A program made the position numbers and the translations under genes. From positions 2,750,439-2,814,438 of the forward strand of contig NZ_CP007595.1 of assembly GCF_000785535.1 (NCBI RefSeq): a stretch of 64,000 bases of DNA, given 5' to 3'. This document shows positions 8,683 to 17,129 of the stretch, in pieces (position 1 is the first letter of the stretch; each line of letters begins with the position of its first letter). The notes under the pieces were generated by a model. The model did no database searches. It had not been told where the DNA came from and saw only the letters and a list, made by a program, of their open reading frames with translations. This stretch comes from Arthrobacter sp. PAMC 25486 (lineage in GTDB: Bacteria; Actinomycetota; Actinomycetes; Actinomycetales; Micrococcaceae).

Positions 8683-9890
8683 CCGCGCCACAGCACCTTC
8701 CAGCCAGGCGGGGTTTCCGGATAGCTTTGCTCGCCGTAACCCTGGCTTCAATCCCACTGCTGCCGGGTCTGCCCTCCAGCCCGGCAAGTGCAGCAGGCAG
8801 CATCACTGTCGATTCCCCCCTGGGCAGCGGCCAGGCGGCAGCGGACGGTGCCACCACAATCACGGTGGCAGGATCCGGCTTGCAATCCATTCCCAAGGCT
8901 TTTGGCGGCGTCTACGTGGTCTTTGGCTACGCACCCGACACCGGTTTCTGGGCACCCAGCCAAGGTGGAAAGTCCGGCACTGACTTCTTCTATGTTGCCG
9001 ACTCGCAGGCAAAGGACAACGGCGGTTATCAACGATTCGTGGCTTTTCCGGGCTCCAGCACATCGGACTCCGCCAACGGCGGGACACTTTCTGCCGAGGG
9101 CTCGTTCAGCCTCTCCATGGTCATACCGGGGCCCACATTTAGCCACGAAACGGCCAGCGGCGGCAGCACCGTCGACTGCCGTGAGGTCCAGTGCGGCATC
9201 TTCACCTTCGGCGCCCACGGAGTCGTCAACGCCAACAACGAGACTTTCACACCCCTGAGCTTTGGTGCCGCGGCGGTGACCTCTACCGAGACAAACACCA
9301 ACAAGCCAGTCGATGAGGCTGCCACCACACCCGCCGCAGGTGCCGGCGAACCAGAGGCGCCCGCGGCGCCGTCGACTGCGGCACCGAAGGTTGTCACCAA
9401 CGGAGCACCGTCGCTGGGCGTCACAGCAAAAACAGTAGTCGCCGGGAATGTGCTCAGCTTTACAGGGCAGGGATTCGCCGCCGGGGAACAGGTGGCCGCC
9501 GCACTTTCAGGCGGCGTGAGCGCCGCCGGCCCCATTGTCGCAGGAAGCTTCGGAGAGGTTGCCGGGGCAGTTGAAATTCCCATGGACATGGTCGCCGGAA
9601 CTCACAAGCTGACACTGATCGGGGCAGCCTCCAAGACGAACGTGGCGGCAGAGTTCGCCGTCATGGCCAATCCGGCGGGGCTTGCATCACCCACCCAGGA
9701 CGAGCCGGCCGGAATCTGGTGGGCGCTGACAGCCGTCATCGCCGCCGCCTGTGTGCTCCTTTTGGTAGTGCTCACCTCTCTCTTCACGGCACTGACCCGT
9801 CGCCGGAACTCCGCCAGACAGGAGCGCAGCTCCGCTCCGGCAGCCTCCCCGCGGTTGCCCGCAGCAGAGCAAGTGGGTGACTTGGCGTGA
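8679..9890 (+). CDS. Membrane-anchored surface protein of the heme locus
   Basis: 403 residues. An N-terminal signal peptide ends near SSPASAAGS. The first domain (about residues 38-190) is beta-rich with a Cys pair in VDCREVQCGIFTFGAHG, a wording seen in surface proteins that accompany HtaA. A Pro/Ala-rich linker follows, then a second Ig-like domain (about 240-330, LSFTGQGFAAGEQV). A single membrane helix near 345-370 ends in the basic stop-transfer TRRRN. It probably faces outward and takes part in heme handling between the wall and HmuT. It overlaps hmuV and the next gene by four bases. I cannot assign a precise family. Confidence 0.65.
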   Translation: MTAPQHLPARRGFRIALLAVTLASIPLLPGLPSSPASAAGSITVDSPLGSGQAAADGATTITVAGSGLQSIPKAFGGVYVVFGYAPDTGFWAPSQGGKSGTDFFYVADSQAKDNGGYQRFVAFPGSSTSDSANGGTLSAEGSFSLSMVIPGPTFSHETASGGSTVDCREVQCGIFTFGAHGVVNANNETFTPLSFGAAAVTSTETNTNKPVDEAATTPAAGAGEPEAPAAPSTAAPKVVTNGAPSLGVTAKTVVAGNVLSFTGQGFAAGEQVAAALSGGVSAAGPIVAGSFGEVAGAVEIPMDMVAGTHKLTLIGAASKTNVAAEFAVMANPAGLASPTQDEPAGIWWALTAVIAAACVLLLVVLTSLFTALTRRRNSARQERSSAPAASPRLPAAEQVGDLA

Positions 9891-11167
9891 AGCAACCCAT
9901 TTGGTTGACGCTGCCCCTGCTTGCCTCACTGCTGCTGGCCCCGGCAGCGCTGGCCGCACCCGCTCAAGCGTCCACGCGGCCTGCAGAACGCCAGGACATC
10001 AGCCTTGACGTGGTCATCCCCGGCGCAACGGAAATCTCCGTGAGCAACGCCCAACTGCGTTGGGGTCTCAACCAGGAAGTCAGCTCTGGAGCCTATTTTG
10101 GCGAGTGCAACTTCCTCTCCGCAGGAACCGCTGGCGACACCGGCTCCTCCCGTGTGTGGACCCAAGCTGATGGAATCTACGCAGCCGAGCAGGGAAATAC
10201 CCGCATTGAAAAGCCCAACACGGCAGGCGAATGGGTCACAGATTCGTGGGACGGAAAGTGCTTGGGTGCTGACGGCAGGACCGTCGGCACAACAGCCACA
10301 GAAACTGGAACGGACGCCCAGGCCGTCATGGAGGCTGGTACGGGAACCATCAACGCCAGCCAGCAAAGTGCCACGGTCAACTGGCAGGGCTCATTCACCG
10401 TGGCCATGTATGGGGGAATGACCTACTGGTCGGTCACGGATCCCATGCTTTCCGTCGTCGGGGGCAAAGGCACCCTCCGGGCCACCGTCAGCGGGCATGC
10501 CGCCGACCGCAGCGACAGCACTTCGTGGACTGCCATTCCGCCACGCCAGGTCACCATTGCCACACTGCCCAAAGTGGCATTGGGCGCGAAGGGCATAATC
10601 ACCGAACCGGCCTACCGAAAGGTTCCCGCCGAAGGGGTGGAACCAGCTCAAGACAGGACCATCGAAAACCCTTATTGGGGGGCTTTCCCCCAAGACTTCC
10701 TGGACTTCCAGGCAGCCACCGGGCAGGGATCATATTGGTACTCTTCCGGGGGCCTGCGTGACGCCGCCAAGGTCGCCTCAACCCTGTACATCAGCTACTC
10801 GGCAGACTTGCCAGTGGAGGCGCGGGCACCAGCAAGCGTCCCCGCCCCGCCCGCGCATCCTGGTGCCACAGAAGGAGTCATCCCTGGCGCATCGGCGGCT
10901 CCTGGGCCGCCTGTCGCACCCGGGACCGTCACAGACTCAAACCCGGTGTCCGGCGTCGTGCACACGGCCACAATTCCGGTGGCCCAAGCCATGAACTGGC
11001 TGGGCGGGTCGTTGATTCCGCCAATCCTTGATATGGCAAAGAATCATCGAGATGCCCTGCTGTGGTCCCTGGCGGCTCTTTTGGCACTCTCGGCATTCGC
11101 CTGGATCGGCTTCAAACGTGGCTGGCTGCAGTGGCCATTACGCAATGCAGCTCCACCGCCAAACTAA
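9887..11167 (+). CDS. htaA: HtaA-domain heme-binding membrane protein
   Basis: 426 residues: signal peptide (to about APAQAS), one HtaA domain (about 45-210), an Ala/Pro-rich linker, and a C-terminal transmembrane helix (about 390-410, LLWSLAALLALSAFAWIGF) with a short cytoplasmic tail. The HtaA hallmarks are LRWGLNQEVSSGAYFGECN, the AGDTGSSRVWTQADGIY stretch, and GMTYWSVTDPML; conserved Tyr and His residues in this family bind heme. Corynebacterial HtaA proteins take heme from hemoproteins and pass it to HmuT. It is the last gene of the first unit (GTG start 9887, overlapping its neighbour). Confidence 0.85.
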   Translation: MKQPIWLTLPLLASLLLAPAALAAPAQASTRPAERQDISLDVVIPGATEISVSNAQLRWGLNQEVSSGAYFGECNFLSAGTAGDTGSSRVWTQADGIYAAEQGNTRIEKPNTAGEWVTDSWDGKCLGADGRTVGTTATETGTDAQAVMEAGTGTINASQQSATVNWQGSFTVAMYGGMTYWSVTDPMLSVVGGKGTLRATVSGHAADRSDSTSWTAIPPRQVTIATLPKVALGAKGIITEPAYRKVPAEGVEPAQDRTIENPYWGAFPQDFLDFQAATGQGSYWYSSGGLRDAAKVASTLYISYSADLPVEARAPASVPAPPAHPGATEGVIPGASAAPGPPVAPGTVTDSNPVSGVVHTATIPVAQAMNWLGGSLIPPILDMAKNHRDALLWSLAALLALSAFAWIGFKRGWLQWPLRNAAPPPN

Positions 11168-11206
11168 TTACGAAAACTTTACTTAACGTAATTTGCACAT
11201 TATTGG

Positions 11207-11225
11207 TTAGGTTAGGCTAAGCTAA
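11207..11225 (+). promoter_or_regulatory. DtxR/IdeR iron box upstream of the secreted HtaA gene
   Basis: TTAGGTTAGGCTAAGCTAA is a near-consensus DtxR/IdeR operator, closer to consensus than the box at 5500. It lies 51 bases before the chosen ATG at 11277, so the secreted HtaA protein has its own iron-controlled promoter. Confidence 0.85.
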
Positions 11226-11276
11226 CTTTGATTTACTTTGCCGCCACTCTTTGACCACTCAGAAATCGGAGAAATC

Positions 11277-12665
11277 ATGTCCGCACACCGTTGGGCCACG
11301 CCCACCGTACGCAAGCCCATTACCGTTGCTGCCGCAGTTGCCGGCCTCGCCCTTGTCTTCAGCGCCTTCGCTGCGGTCCCTGCACAAGCAGCCAGCCAGG
11401 ACGTATCCGGCGTGGAACTCAGCTGGGGGCTCAACGCCGAATCCGGCGCGGGAGCCTTCAACGGCAGTTGTAACTTCCTCTCCGCCGGCACCGCCGGGGA
11501 CACCGGCTCAAGTCGCGCATGGACCGAAGCAGACGGCTTCTACAAGTCCACCGACGGCAACGTCTCCATAGTCAAGGACGGGCCCTCAGCCACCACGATC
11601 GCCACCACCTGGGCCAACAAGTGCCAGACCGGGGCGGGAACTCCCGTTTCCCCCATGGGCACCGCGGCGCTCAGCAACAACAAGGCCGTGTTTGCCAACG
11701 GCTCCGGAACAGTTGACCCCGCCACGGGAATAGCAACAATTTCCTGGACCGGCTCCCTCACCTCAGTTTTCTACGGCGGACTGACCTACTGGAGCGCCAG
11801 CAACCCGGTCCTCACGGTCAAGGCCGACGGAACTGCCACGTTGAAGGCAACGGCCAGCGGCTACGGCGCAGACCAGGCTGACGCAAACGTGTGGATCCCG
11901 ATTCCGGCCACCGAAATCACCCTGGCCAACCTCACCGGCGTCGAGGTGGATGCCGATGGTTTCACGGTGAGCCCCCAATACTTGGGCGTCATTGCCCCGG
12001 CAGGCGTGGAACAGGCGACCGGCACCCCTACGTCTGGCGCATTCCCGGCTGATTTCGTTTCGTTCCAGGGGGCCACGGGCACTCAGGCATACTGGTACTC
12101 CTCCGGCGGCTCAGCCGATGCCCGAAAGGTCGCTGCCCCCGTCACCGTCGGATGGACTGTTACCGGTGCTGAGCCTGAGGCGCCTGGCGACAACAACAAG
12201 ATCGACCTCGAGGTGACCGTACCGGAAGCCCCGGTCGCTCCTGAGCCCGGCGAATTCTCCTGGACCGTCGCCGGCACCTCCGCAGCCTTGGGCACCGCCA
12301 CGCAGAACGCGGGCGGAACCTTCGGAGCAACAGGCACACTGCCGTCCATCACCGTCAAGGACACCCGAGATGGTTCGACGGGATGGTCCATCAACGGCAA
12401 GGCCTCAAACTTCTCCGACGGCGCCAAGTCCTTCAGCGGCTCGGCTCTGGGCTGGACCCCCACAGCCTCCAACCCGGTTGGTGCCATCACCGCCGGCGGT
12501 GCCGTGTCAGCCGGCAATCCGGGCCTGGCGGAGTCTCGCACCCTGGCCTCAACCACAGCAGCTGGCGGCGCAACGCTGGATGCCGCCCTGTCTTTCCTAG
12601 CACCGGCCAGCACCGCGGCCGGCAGCTACACCTCAACGCTGACAATTACCGCCATTAGCGAGTAA
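11277..12665 (+). CDS. Secreted HtaA-domain protein with WxL-like C-terminal domain
   Basis: 462 residues from ATG 11277, preceded by GGAG at the right distance. Signal peptide to about VPAQAAS. An HtaA domain occupies residues 40-220 (VELSWGLNAESGAGAFNGSC, AGDTGSSRAWTEADGFY, GLTYWSASNPVL) and is clearly paralogous to the protein at 9887. There is no C-terminal membrane helix. Instead, the last 150 or so residues (TVKDTRDGSTGWSINGKAS onward, then ALGWTP and a closing YTSTLTITAISE) look like the WxL-type beta-sandwich that binds cell walls. The next gene encodes a WxL partner protein, which supports this reading. It probably presents a heme-binding domain on the wall. The WxL assignment is by pattern only. 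Confidence 0.8.
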   Translation: MSAHRWATPTVRKPITVAAAVAGLALVFSAFAAVPAQAASQDVSGVELSWGLNAESGAGAFNGSCNFLSAGTAGDTGSSRAWTEADGFYKSTDGNVSIVKDGPSATTIATTWANKCQTGAGTPVSPMGTAALSNNKAVFANGSGTVDPATGIATISWTGSLTSVFYGGLTYWSASNPVLTVKADGTATLKATASGYGADQADANVWIPIPATEITLANLTGVEVDADGFTVSPQYLGVIAPAGVEQATGTPTSGAFPADFVSFQGATGTQAYWYSSGGSADARKVAAPVTVGWTVTGAEPEAPGDNNKIDLEVTVPEAPVAPEPGEFSWTVAGTSAALGTATQNAGGTFGATGTLPSITVKDTRDGSTGWSINGKASNFSDGAKSFSGSALGWTPTASNPVGAITAGGAVSAGNPGLAESRTLASTTAAGGATLDAALSFLAPASTAAGSYTSTLTITAISE

Positions 12666-12735
12666 CGAGAAGCCCCAACGGGGTGTTGGCTCCTGCGGAC
12701 CTTGCTCCGCAGGACCCAACACCCCATTTTCTCGT
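12666..12735 (+). terminator. Long two-step hairpin between the HtaA/WxL and DUF916 genes
   Basis: GGGGTGTTGG (12680-12689) pairs with CCAACACCCC (12716-12725), with an inner TCCTGCGGA/TCCGCAGGA arm (12691-12699, 12706-12714) and an outer CGAGAA/TTCTCG pair. A short ATTTT follows the stem. It ends or thins transcripts after the abundant secreted protein; partial read-through could set a low level of the membrane partner downstream. Confidence 0.85.
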
Positions 12736-12767
12736 TACCAACCGCCACACACCCGCCTGAGGAAATA

Positions 12768-13754
12768 ATGAGATTCCCAACCCGCACCGCACACGAGTGC
12801 CCCCGAGCCTGGCTCGCCTTGCTGGCTGCTGTCCTCATCTCCGTCATGGCCCTATTGCTCGCGCCAGCCCCTGCACAGGCAACAAGTGGCGATGATCTCT
12901 CATGGAGCGTCAAGCCAGGCGGCGACACCGCTCGCACCAACTTCAGCTACGAAATGGATGCGGGTGGCACACAGCACGACTCTTTTGTCGTCACAAATTT
13001 AGGAGCCAAGGCGTTCAAACTGGCGGTATATGCCGCTGACGGAACCACCTCCACCACCGGGGCGCTGGATCTCCTGCCGGCCACTGAGGCGTCAACCGGC
13101 ATCGGAGCATGGGTCACGGTTGAAACACCCACCATCGAGCTGGCGCCAGGCGCCCAGGCGGATGTGCCGTTCACCGTGGCCGTCCCGGCGGATGCCGAAC
13201 CCGGGGACTACGTGGGTGGGCTGCTCTCCTCCTACGTGGACATCGCCAATGGCGGGACAGTGCAAGTGGACCGCCGGCTCGCCACCCGGATGAATGTCCG
13301 GGTGGCTGGCGACGGCCGGGTAAGCATGGCATTGAGCCAGCTTGCAGCATCCACGGGCCTGGCCTGGAATCCCTTCGCCCCGGTCCCGGGCAGCGTTGCG
13401 TTTGAAATCACCAACTCCGGCAATGTCCGCGCACGGGGACCCTACACTGTCACCATGGCGGGACCGTTTGGTTGGGGCAAGCGCACCACGACGATCGCAT
13501 CCGCCGAACTAATCCCTGGCGGCAGTGCAGCGGTGGCAACCTCACTGGAGGGAGTCTGGCCTCTGGGTTGGTTGACCACCACTGTGGAAATGTCCCCCGA
13601 AGGAATCGACGGGGTGCCCGGGACCGCCGCTACCATCACGACGGACGGCTGGGCTGTTCCATGGGGCCAGTTCGGCCTATTGGCGGTCATCGTTGCGGCC
13701 GCCATATGCATTGGACTGTGGCGCGGACGTTCCGCCAAGAAGGAACTGCCCTGA
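12768..13754 (+). CDS. WxL-partner (DUF916-type) membrane protein
   Basis: 328 residues from ATG 12768, with TGAGGA six bases before it. Signal peptide to about APAQAT. The sequence DLSWSVKPGGDTARTNFSYE, then VTNLGAKAFKLAVYAADG, FTVAVPADAEPGDYVGGLL and ATRMNVRVAG match the peptidoglycan-binding WxL-interacting domain described in Gram-positive bacteria. A second Ig-like part follows, then one membrane helix near residues 300-320 and a basic tail (GRSAKKELP). It would tether or present the WxL-like HtaA protein encoded just upstream. There is no separate iron box, so expression depends on read-through of the 12666 hairpin or on a weak local promoter. Confidence 0.8.
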   Translation: MRFPTRTAHECPRAWLALLAAVLISVMALLLAPAPAQATSGDDLSWSVKPGGDTARTNFSYEMDAGGTQHDSFVVTNLGAKAFKLAVYAADGTTSTTGALDLLPATEASTGIGAWVTVETPTIELAPGAQADVPFTVAVPADAEPGDYVGGLLSSYVDIANGGTVQVDRRLATRMNVRVAGDGRVSMALSQLAASTGLAWNPFAPVPGSVAFEITNSGNVRARGPYTVTMAGPFGWGKRTTTIASAELIPGGSAAVATSLEGVWPLGWLTTTVEMSPEGIDGVPGTAATITTDGWAVPWGQFGLLAVIVAAAICIGLWRGRSAKKELP

Positions 13755-13987
13755 TTTCGGCTGGCTGTTGGCGCGCCTCGCTACGCAAAGAAGTCAGGTC
13801 CTGGCGCAACGCTTTGAGAGAACAAGGGAACCTTTTTTGCCACTCAACCATTAGAACTATGTATCGTGAATGGAGATAGTTGGAATTTGGGGATCAAGGG
13901 AGGCCCCGAGCTGCGGTACGCCGCGGCTGCATAAATGACGGGTGCCTGGCAGCGTAGCCCAGGACCTTTAGAGGAGCTTGTCAGCGC

Positions 13988-15097
13988 GTGTTTATGAGAA
14001 CTTTTGGCTGGTCCTTCGGGATCACCGCCGTCGCGCTCACTGTCGCATTTTTCTATGGCGGCGTTGAAGCGCTTATCCTCTGCGCCATCCTTGGTGTCCT
14101 CGAGGTGAGCCTCAGCTTCGACAATGCCGTGGTCAACGCCCGCATCCTGGAAAAGATGAGCGCATTCTGGCAGACGATGTTCCTCACCGTGGGCATCCTG
14201 ATCGCTGTCCTGGGCATGCGCATCGCCTTCCCGCTGCTGATTGTGGGCGTCACCGCGAACCTCAACCCGATCGAAGCCGTCCAGCTGGCCCTGGAAAAGG
14301 GCGACATCCACACCCCCGGCTCCTACGCTTACCTGCTGCACGACGCGCACCCTCAAATCGCCGCATTTGGCGGAGTCTTCCTGCTCATGCTGTTCCTTGA
14401 CTTCATGTTCGAAGAGCGGGAACTGCACTGGCTAAAATGGCTGGAAAAGCCGCTCGCGTTCATTGGCCGCCTGCACGGCGCCTCCATTGTCATCGCCCTG
14501 ATGATCCTTGTCGCCTCGGCCGCCATGGTCCGCCCCGGCAAGGAAATTGACGTGCTCATCGCCGGCATTCTGGGCATGGTCACCTACCTGCTTGTGAACG
14601 GCCTGGGCGATCTGTTCAACGTTGACGGCGACGAGGATGAGCACGAAAGCCCCGAAGCCGCGGCCCTGGCAAAGAAGAACAACAAGGGCGTTGGCAAGGC
14701 AGTGGGCAAGGCCGCCTTCATGCTGTTCCTCTACCTGGAAGTCATCGACGCCTCGTTCTCGTTCGACGGCGTGATCGGCGCCTTCGCCATCACCTCCGAC
14801 CCCATCATCATCGCCCTCGGTCTCGGTTTGATCGGTGCCATCTTCGTCCGTTCACTCACCGTCTTTCTCGTCCGTGAAGGTACGCTCGATGACTATGAAT
14901 ACCTTGACCACGGCGCGCATTGGGCCATCGGCGCCCTCGCCATCATCCTGCTGCTGACCATCAGCATCGAGATCAACGAGGTCATCACCGGACTCATCGG
15001 CGTGGTCTTCATCGGCGCCGCATTCCTGTCCTCCATTGTCCGCAACAAACGCGCCGCGGCAGGTACCCCTGCCACACAAGACCAACTCGTTGGCTAG
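13988..15097 (+). CDS. TerC-like DUF475 integral membrane protein
   Basis: 369 residues with about eight or nine membrane segments. The repeated acidic membrane motifs EVSLSFDNAVVNARIL and EVIDASFSFDGVIGAFA are those of the TerC/DUF475 family. These proteins are thought to form membrane metal-ion complexes with TerD proteins or to export metal. It precedes the terD genes and probably opens the ter transcription unit. GAGGAG at 13971-13976 lies 11 bases before GTG 13988; ATG 13994 is an alternative start. A soluble, charged loop (GDEDEHESPEAAALAKK) sits in the middle. Confidence 0.88.
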   Translation: MFMRTFGWSFGITAVALTVAFFYGGVEALILCAILGVLEVSLSFDNAVVNARILEKMSAFWQTMFLTVGILIAVLGMRIAFPLLIVGVTANLNPIEAVQLALEKGDIHTPGSYAYLLHDAHPQIAAFGGVFLLMLFLDFMFEERELHWLKWLEKPLAFIGRLHGASIVIALMILVASAAMVRPGKEIDVLIAGILGMVTYLLVNGLGDLFNVDGDEDEHESPEAAALAKKNNKGVGKAVGKAAFMLFLYLEVIDASFSFDGVIGAFAITSDPIIIALGLGLIGAIFVRSLTVFLVREGTLDDYEYLDHGAHWAIGALAIILLLTISIEINEVITGLIGVVFIGAAFLSSIVRNKRAAAGTPATQDQLVG

Positions 15098-15141
15098 GCG
15101 CGGCACAATTTTCCACACCCAGATATTAGGAGCAAAACGTT

Positions 15142-15735
15142 ATGGGACTTAGTTTGCAAAAGGGCCAGGCCCTTTCACTGAAGAAGAACGACGGCGCCGC
15201 ACTCACCCAGGTGCGGATGGGCTTGGGCTGGGACTCTGCAGCCCCCGTCAAGCGCGGCCTCTTTGGCGGCCTGAAGAAGGCAGCCGACATTGACCTGGAT
15301 GCTTCGGCCATCTTGTTCGACAAGCAGGGCAAGGCGATTGACACCGTCTTCTTCAACCAGCTCAGCAGCAAGGACGGCTCGACCCGGCACACGGGCGACA
15401 ACCTGACGGGTGAGGGCGACGGCGACGATGAAACCATCATGGTGAACCTGCCCAGCGTGTCCGCAGCAGTTGAGCAGATCGTGTTTGTCATCAGCAGCTA
15501 CAGCCGCCAGACTTTTGACATGATCGAGAACGCGTTCTGCCGCCTGGTGGACGATTCGACCCCCGGCTCCCCCGAGGTTGCCCGCTTCCAGCTGACGGAT
15601 GCCGGCACCCATACGGCCATGATCATGGCCAAGGTCTCCCGCGAAGGTGCAGGCTGGAAGTTCACAGCCATCGGCGACCGCGCCAACGGGCGCACCGCCA
15701 TGGACCTGATCCAGCCGGCAGCCAGCGCCCTATAG
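15142..15735 (+). CDS. TerD family protein 1
   Basis: 197 residues. Both TerD calcium-binding signatures are intact: DIDLDASAILFD near residue 51 and GDNLTGEGDGDDE near residue 87. Compared with the two next paralogues it has an extra Gly/Lys-rich loop (VKRGLFGGLKKA) before the first motif, which resembles the TerX/TerZ-like branch. TerD proteins are cytosolic Ca2+-binding beta-sandwiches linked to tellurite, oxidative and phage stress. AGGAGC lies 8 bases before the ATG. Its C-terminus (DRANGRTAMDLIQPAAS) differs from the other copies, which end in a FG-x-x-L type tail. Confidence 0.9.
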   Translation: MGLSLQKGQALSLKKNDGAALTQVRMGLGWDSAAPVKRGLFGGLKKAADIDLDASAILFDKQGKAIDTVFFNQLSSKDGSTRHTGDNLTGEGDGDDETIMVNLPSVSAAVEQIVFVISSYSRQTFDMIENAFCRLVDDSTPGSPEVARFQLTDAGTHTAMIMAKVSREGAGWKFTAIGDRANGRTAMDLIQPAASAL

Positions 15736-15812
15736 AGTTTCGACTAAGCAGTTCCATCAAGCATTTCTGTTTATCAGATAGCTCGCTTCGTACTTAGAGG
15801 AGTTTAGTTTTC

Positions 15813-16394
15813 ATGGCATCTTTGACACTGTCCAAGGGCAGCAACCTTTCCCTGACCAAGGCCGATCCGGGCCTGCAAATGGCCATGATCGGCCTGGGCT
15901 GGGACCCACGCACCACCAGCGGCGACGCGTTCGACCTGGACGCCTCGGCGATTCTGGTCACCGCCAATGGCAAGGTCCGCAACAACGATGACTTCATTTT
16001 TTACAACCAGCTCTCCTCCAAGGATGGCTCCGTTGTTCATCAGGGTGACAACCGGACAGGTGAAGGCGACGGTGATGACGAGCAGGTCCTGATCAACCTC
16101 GCCACGGTCTCCCCCGACATCGAGCGCGTTGTTATCGTGGTTTCCATCGACCAGGCTGAGGCCCGCCGGCAGAACTTTGGCCAGGTCCGTGACGCTTATT
16201 GCCGCGTCGTAAACCAGGACAACGATTCGGAAGTGGTCCGCTACGACCTCTCCGAGGACGCCGCATCGGAGACAACCATGGTCTTTGCCGAGATTTACCG
16301 CCATGGTGCAGAGTGGAAGTTCCGCGCTGTCGGCCAGGGCTACGCGAGTGGCTTGCACGGCATCGCCACCGATTACGGCATTGTTTTGGACTAG
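15813..16394 (+). CDS. terD: TerD family protein 2
   Basis: 193 residues, canonical TerD. Metal motifs FDLDASAILVT and GDNRTGEGDGDDEQVLINL are intact, followed by IERVVIVVSIDQAEARRQNF and the C-terminal VGQGYASGLHGIATDYGI. A close paralogue of the protein at 16498, so the pair is a recent tandem duplication. TTAGAGGAG lies about 9 bases before the ATG. Expected to bind Ca2+ and assemble with the TerC-like membrane protein. Confidence 0.93.
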   Translation: MASLTLSKGSNLSLTKADPGLQMAMIGLGWDPRTTSGDAFDLDASAILVTANGKVRNNDDFIFYNQLSSKDGSVVHQGDNRTGEGDGDDEQVLINLATVSPDIERVVIVVSIDQAEARRQNFGQVRDAYCRVVNQDNDSEVVRYDLSEDAASETTMVFAEIYRHGAEWKFRAVGQGYASGLHGIATDYGIVLD

Positions 16395-16430
16395 CACCAC
16401 CGCACTGGCACCACCGGATTGGCAGCATCT

Positions 16431-16460
16431 GCGGGTGTGCGGCCCTCGCCGCACACCCGC
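16431..16460 (+). terminator. GC-rich hairpin between two tandem terD genes
   Basis: Perfect 11-bp stem GCGGGTGTGCG (16431-16441) and CGCACACCCGC (16450-16460) with an 8-base loop. No T-tail follows and the ter genes continue in the same direction. It is more likely a transcript-stability or partial-termination element than a full stop. Confidence 0.5.
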
Positions 16461-16497
16461 ATCCCACCCAAACTCCACACTGTAAGGACATGAAATC

Positions 16498-17079
16498 ATG
16501 GCTGGACTGACACTTGCAAAAGGCAACAACCTCTCGTTGACGAAGACTGACCCGGGTCTGCAGAAGGCGCTTGTCGGTTTGGGCTGGGACCCGCGCACCA
16601 CCACCGGTGAGCCCTTTGACCTCGACGCTTCGGCGCTCCTGGTGGCTGCCAACGGCAAGGTCCGTTCCAGCGAAGACTTCATTTTCTACAACCAGCCCGC
16701 AGCCAAGGACGGCTCGGTCACCCACTTGGGTGACAACCGTTCAGGGGAAGGTGCCGGTGACGACGAGCAGATCCTGATTGACCTGACCCAGATTGCCGCA
16801 GATGTTGAGCGCGTAGTCATCGTGGTCTCCATCGATCAGGCAGACGATCGCCGGCAGAACTTCGGCCAGGTCCGCGGGGCGTACTGCCGCGTGCTGAACC
16901 AGGGCAACGATACAGAAATCGTGCGTTTCGACCTGAGCGAAGACGCCGCTCCCGAAACATCCATGTTGTTCGCGGAAATCTACCGCAGCGGGGCAGAATG
17001 GAAGTTCAAGGCTGTTGGCCAGGGCTACGCAACCGGGCTGGCCGGCGTGATTGCCGACTTTGGTGTGCAGCTGGGCTAG
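16498..17079 (+). CDS. terD: TerD family protein 3
   Basis: 193 residues, nearly the same along its whole length as the protein at 15813. It has FDLDASALLVA, the glycine/aspartate loop GDNRSGEGAGDDEQILIDL (one Asp of the loop is Ala here), RVVIVVSIDQADDRRQNF, and the end VGQGYATGLAGVIADFG. Cytosolic Ca2+-binding stress protein. AAGGAC precedes the start. The next gene is telA, 50 bases on. Confidence 0.93.
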   Translation: MAGLTLAKGNNLSLTKTDPGLQKALVGLGWDPRTTTGEPFDLDASALLVAANGKVRSSEDFIFYNQPAAKDGSVTHLGDNRSGEGAGDDEQILIDLTQIAADVERVVIVVSIDQADDRRQNFGQVRGAYCRVLNQGNDTEIVRFDLSEDAAPETSMLFAEIYRSGAEWKFKAVGQGYATGLAGVIADFGVQLG

Positions 17080-17129
17080 TCCCCGCTCCTCCCCACAATC
17101 CACCACCGACAGGAAAATTGGATCTCATC

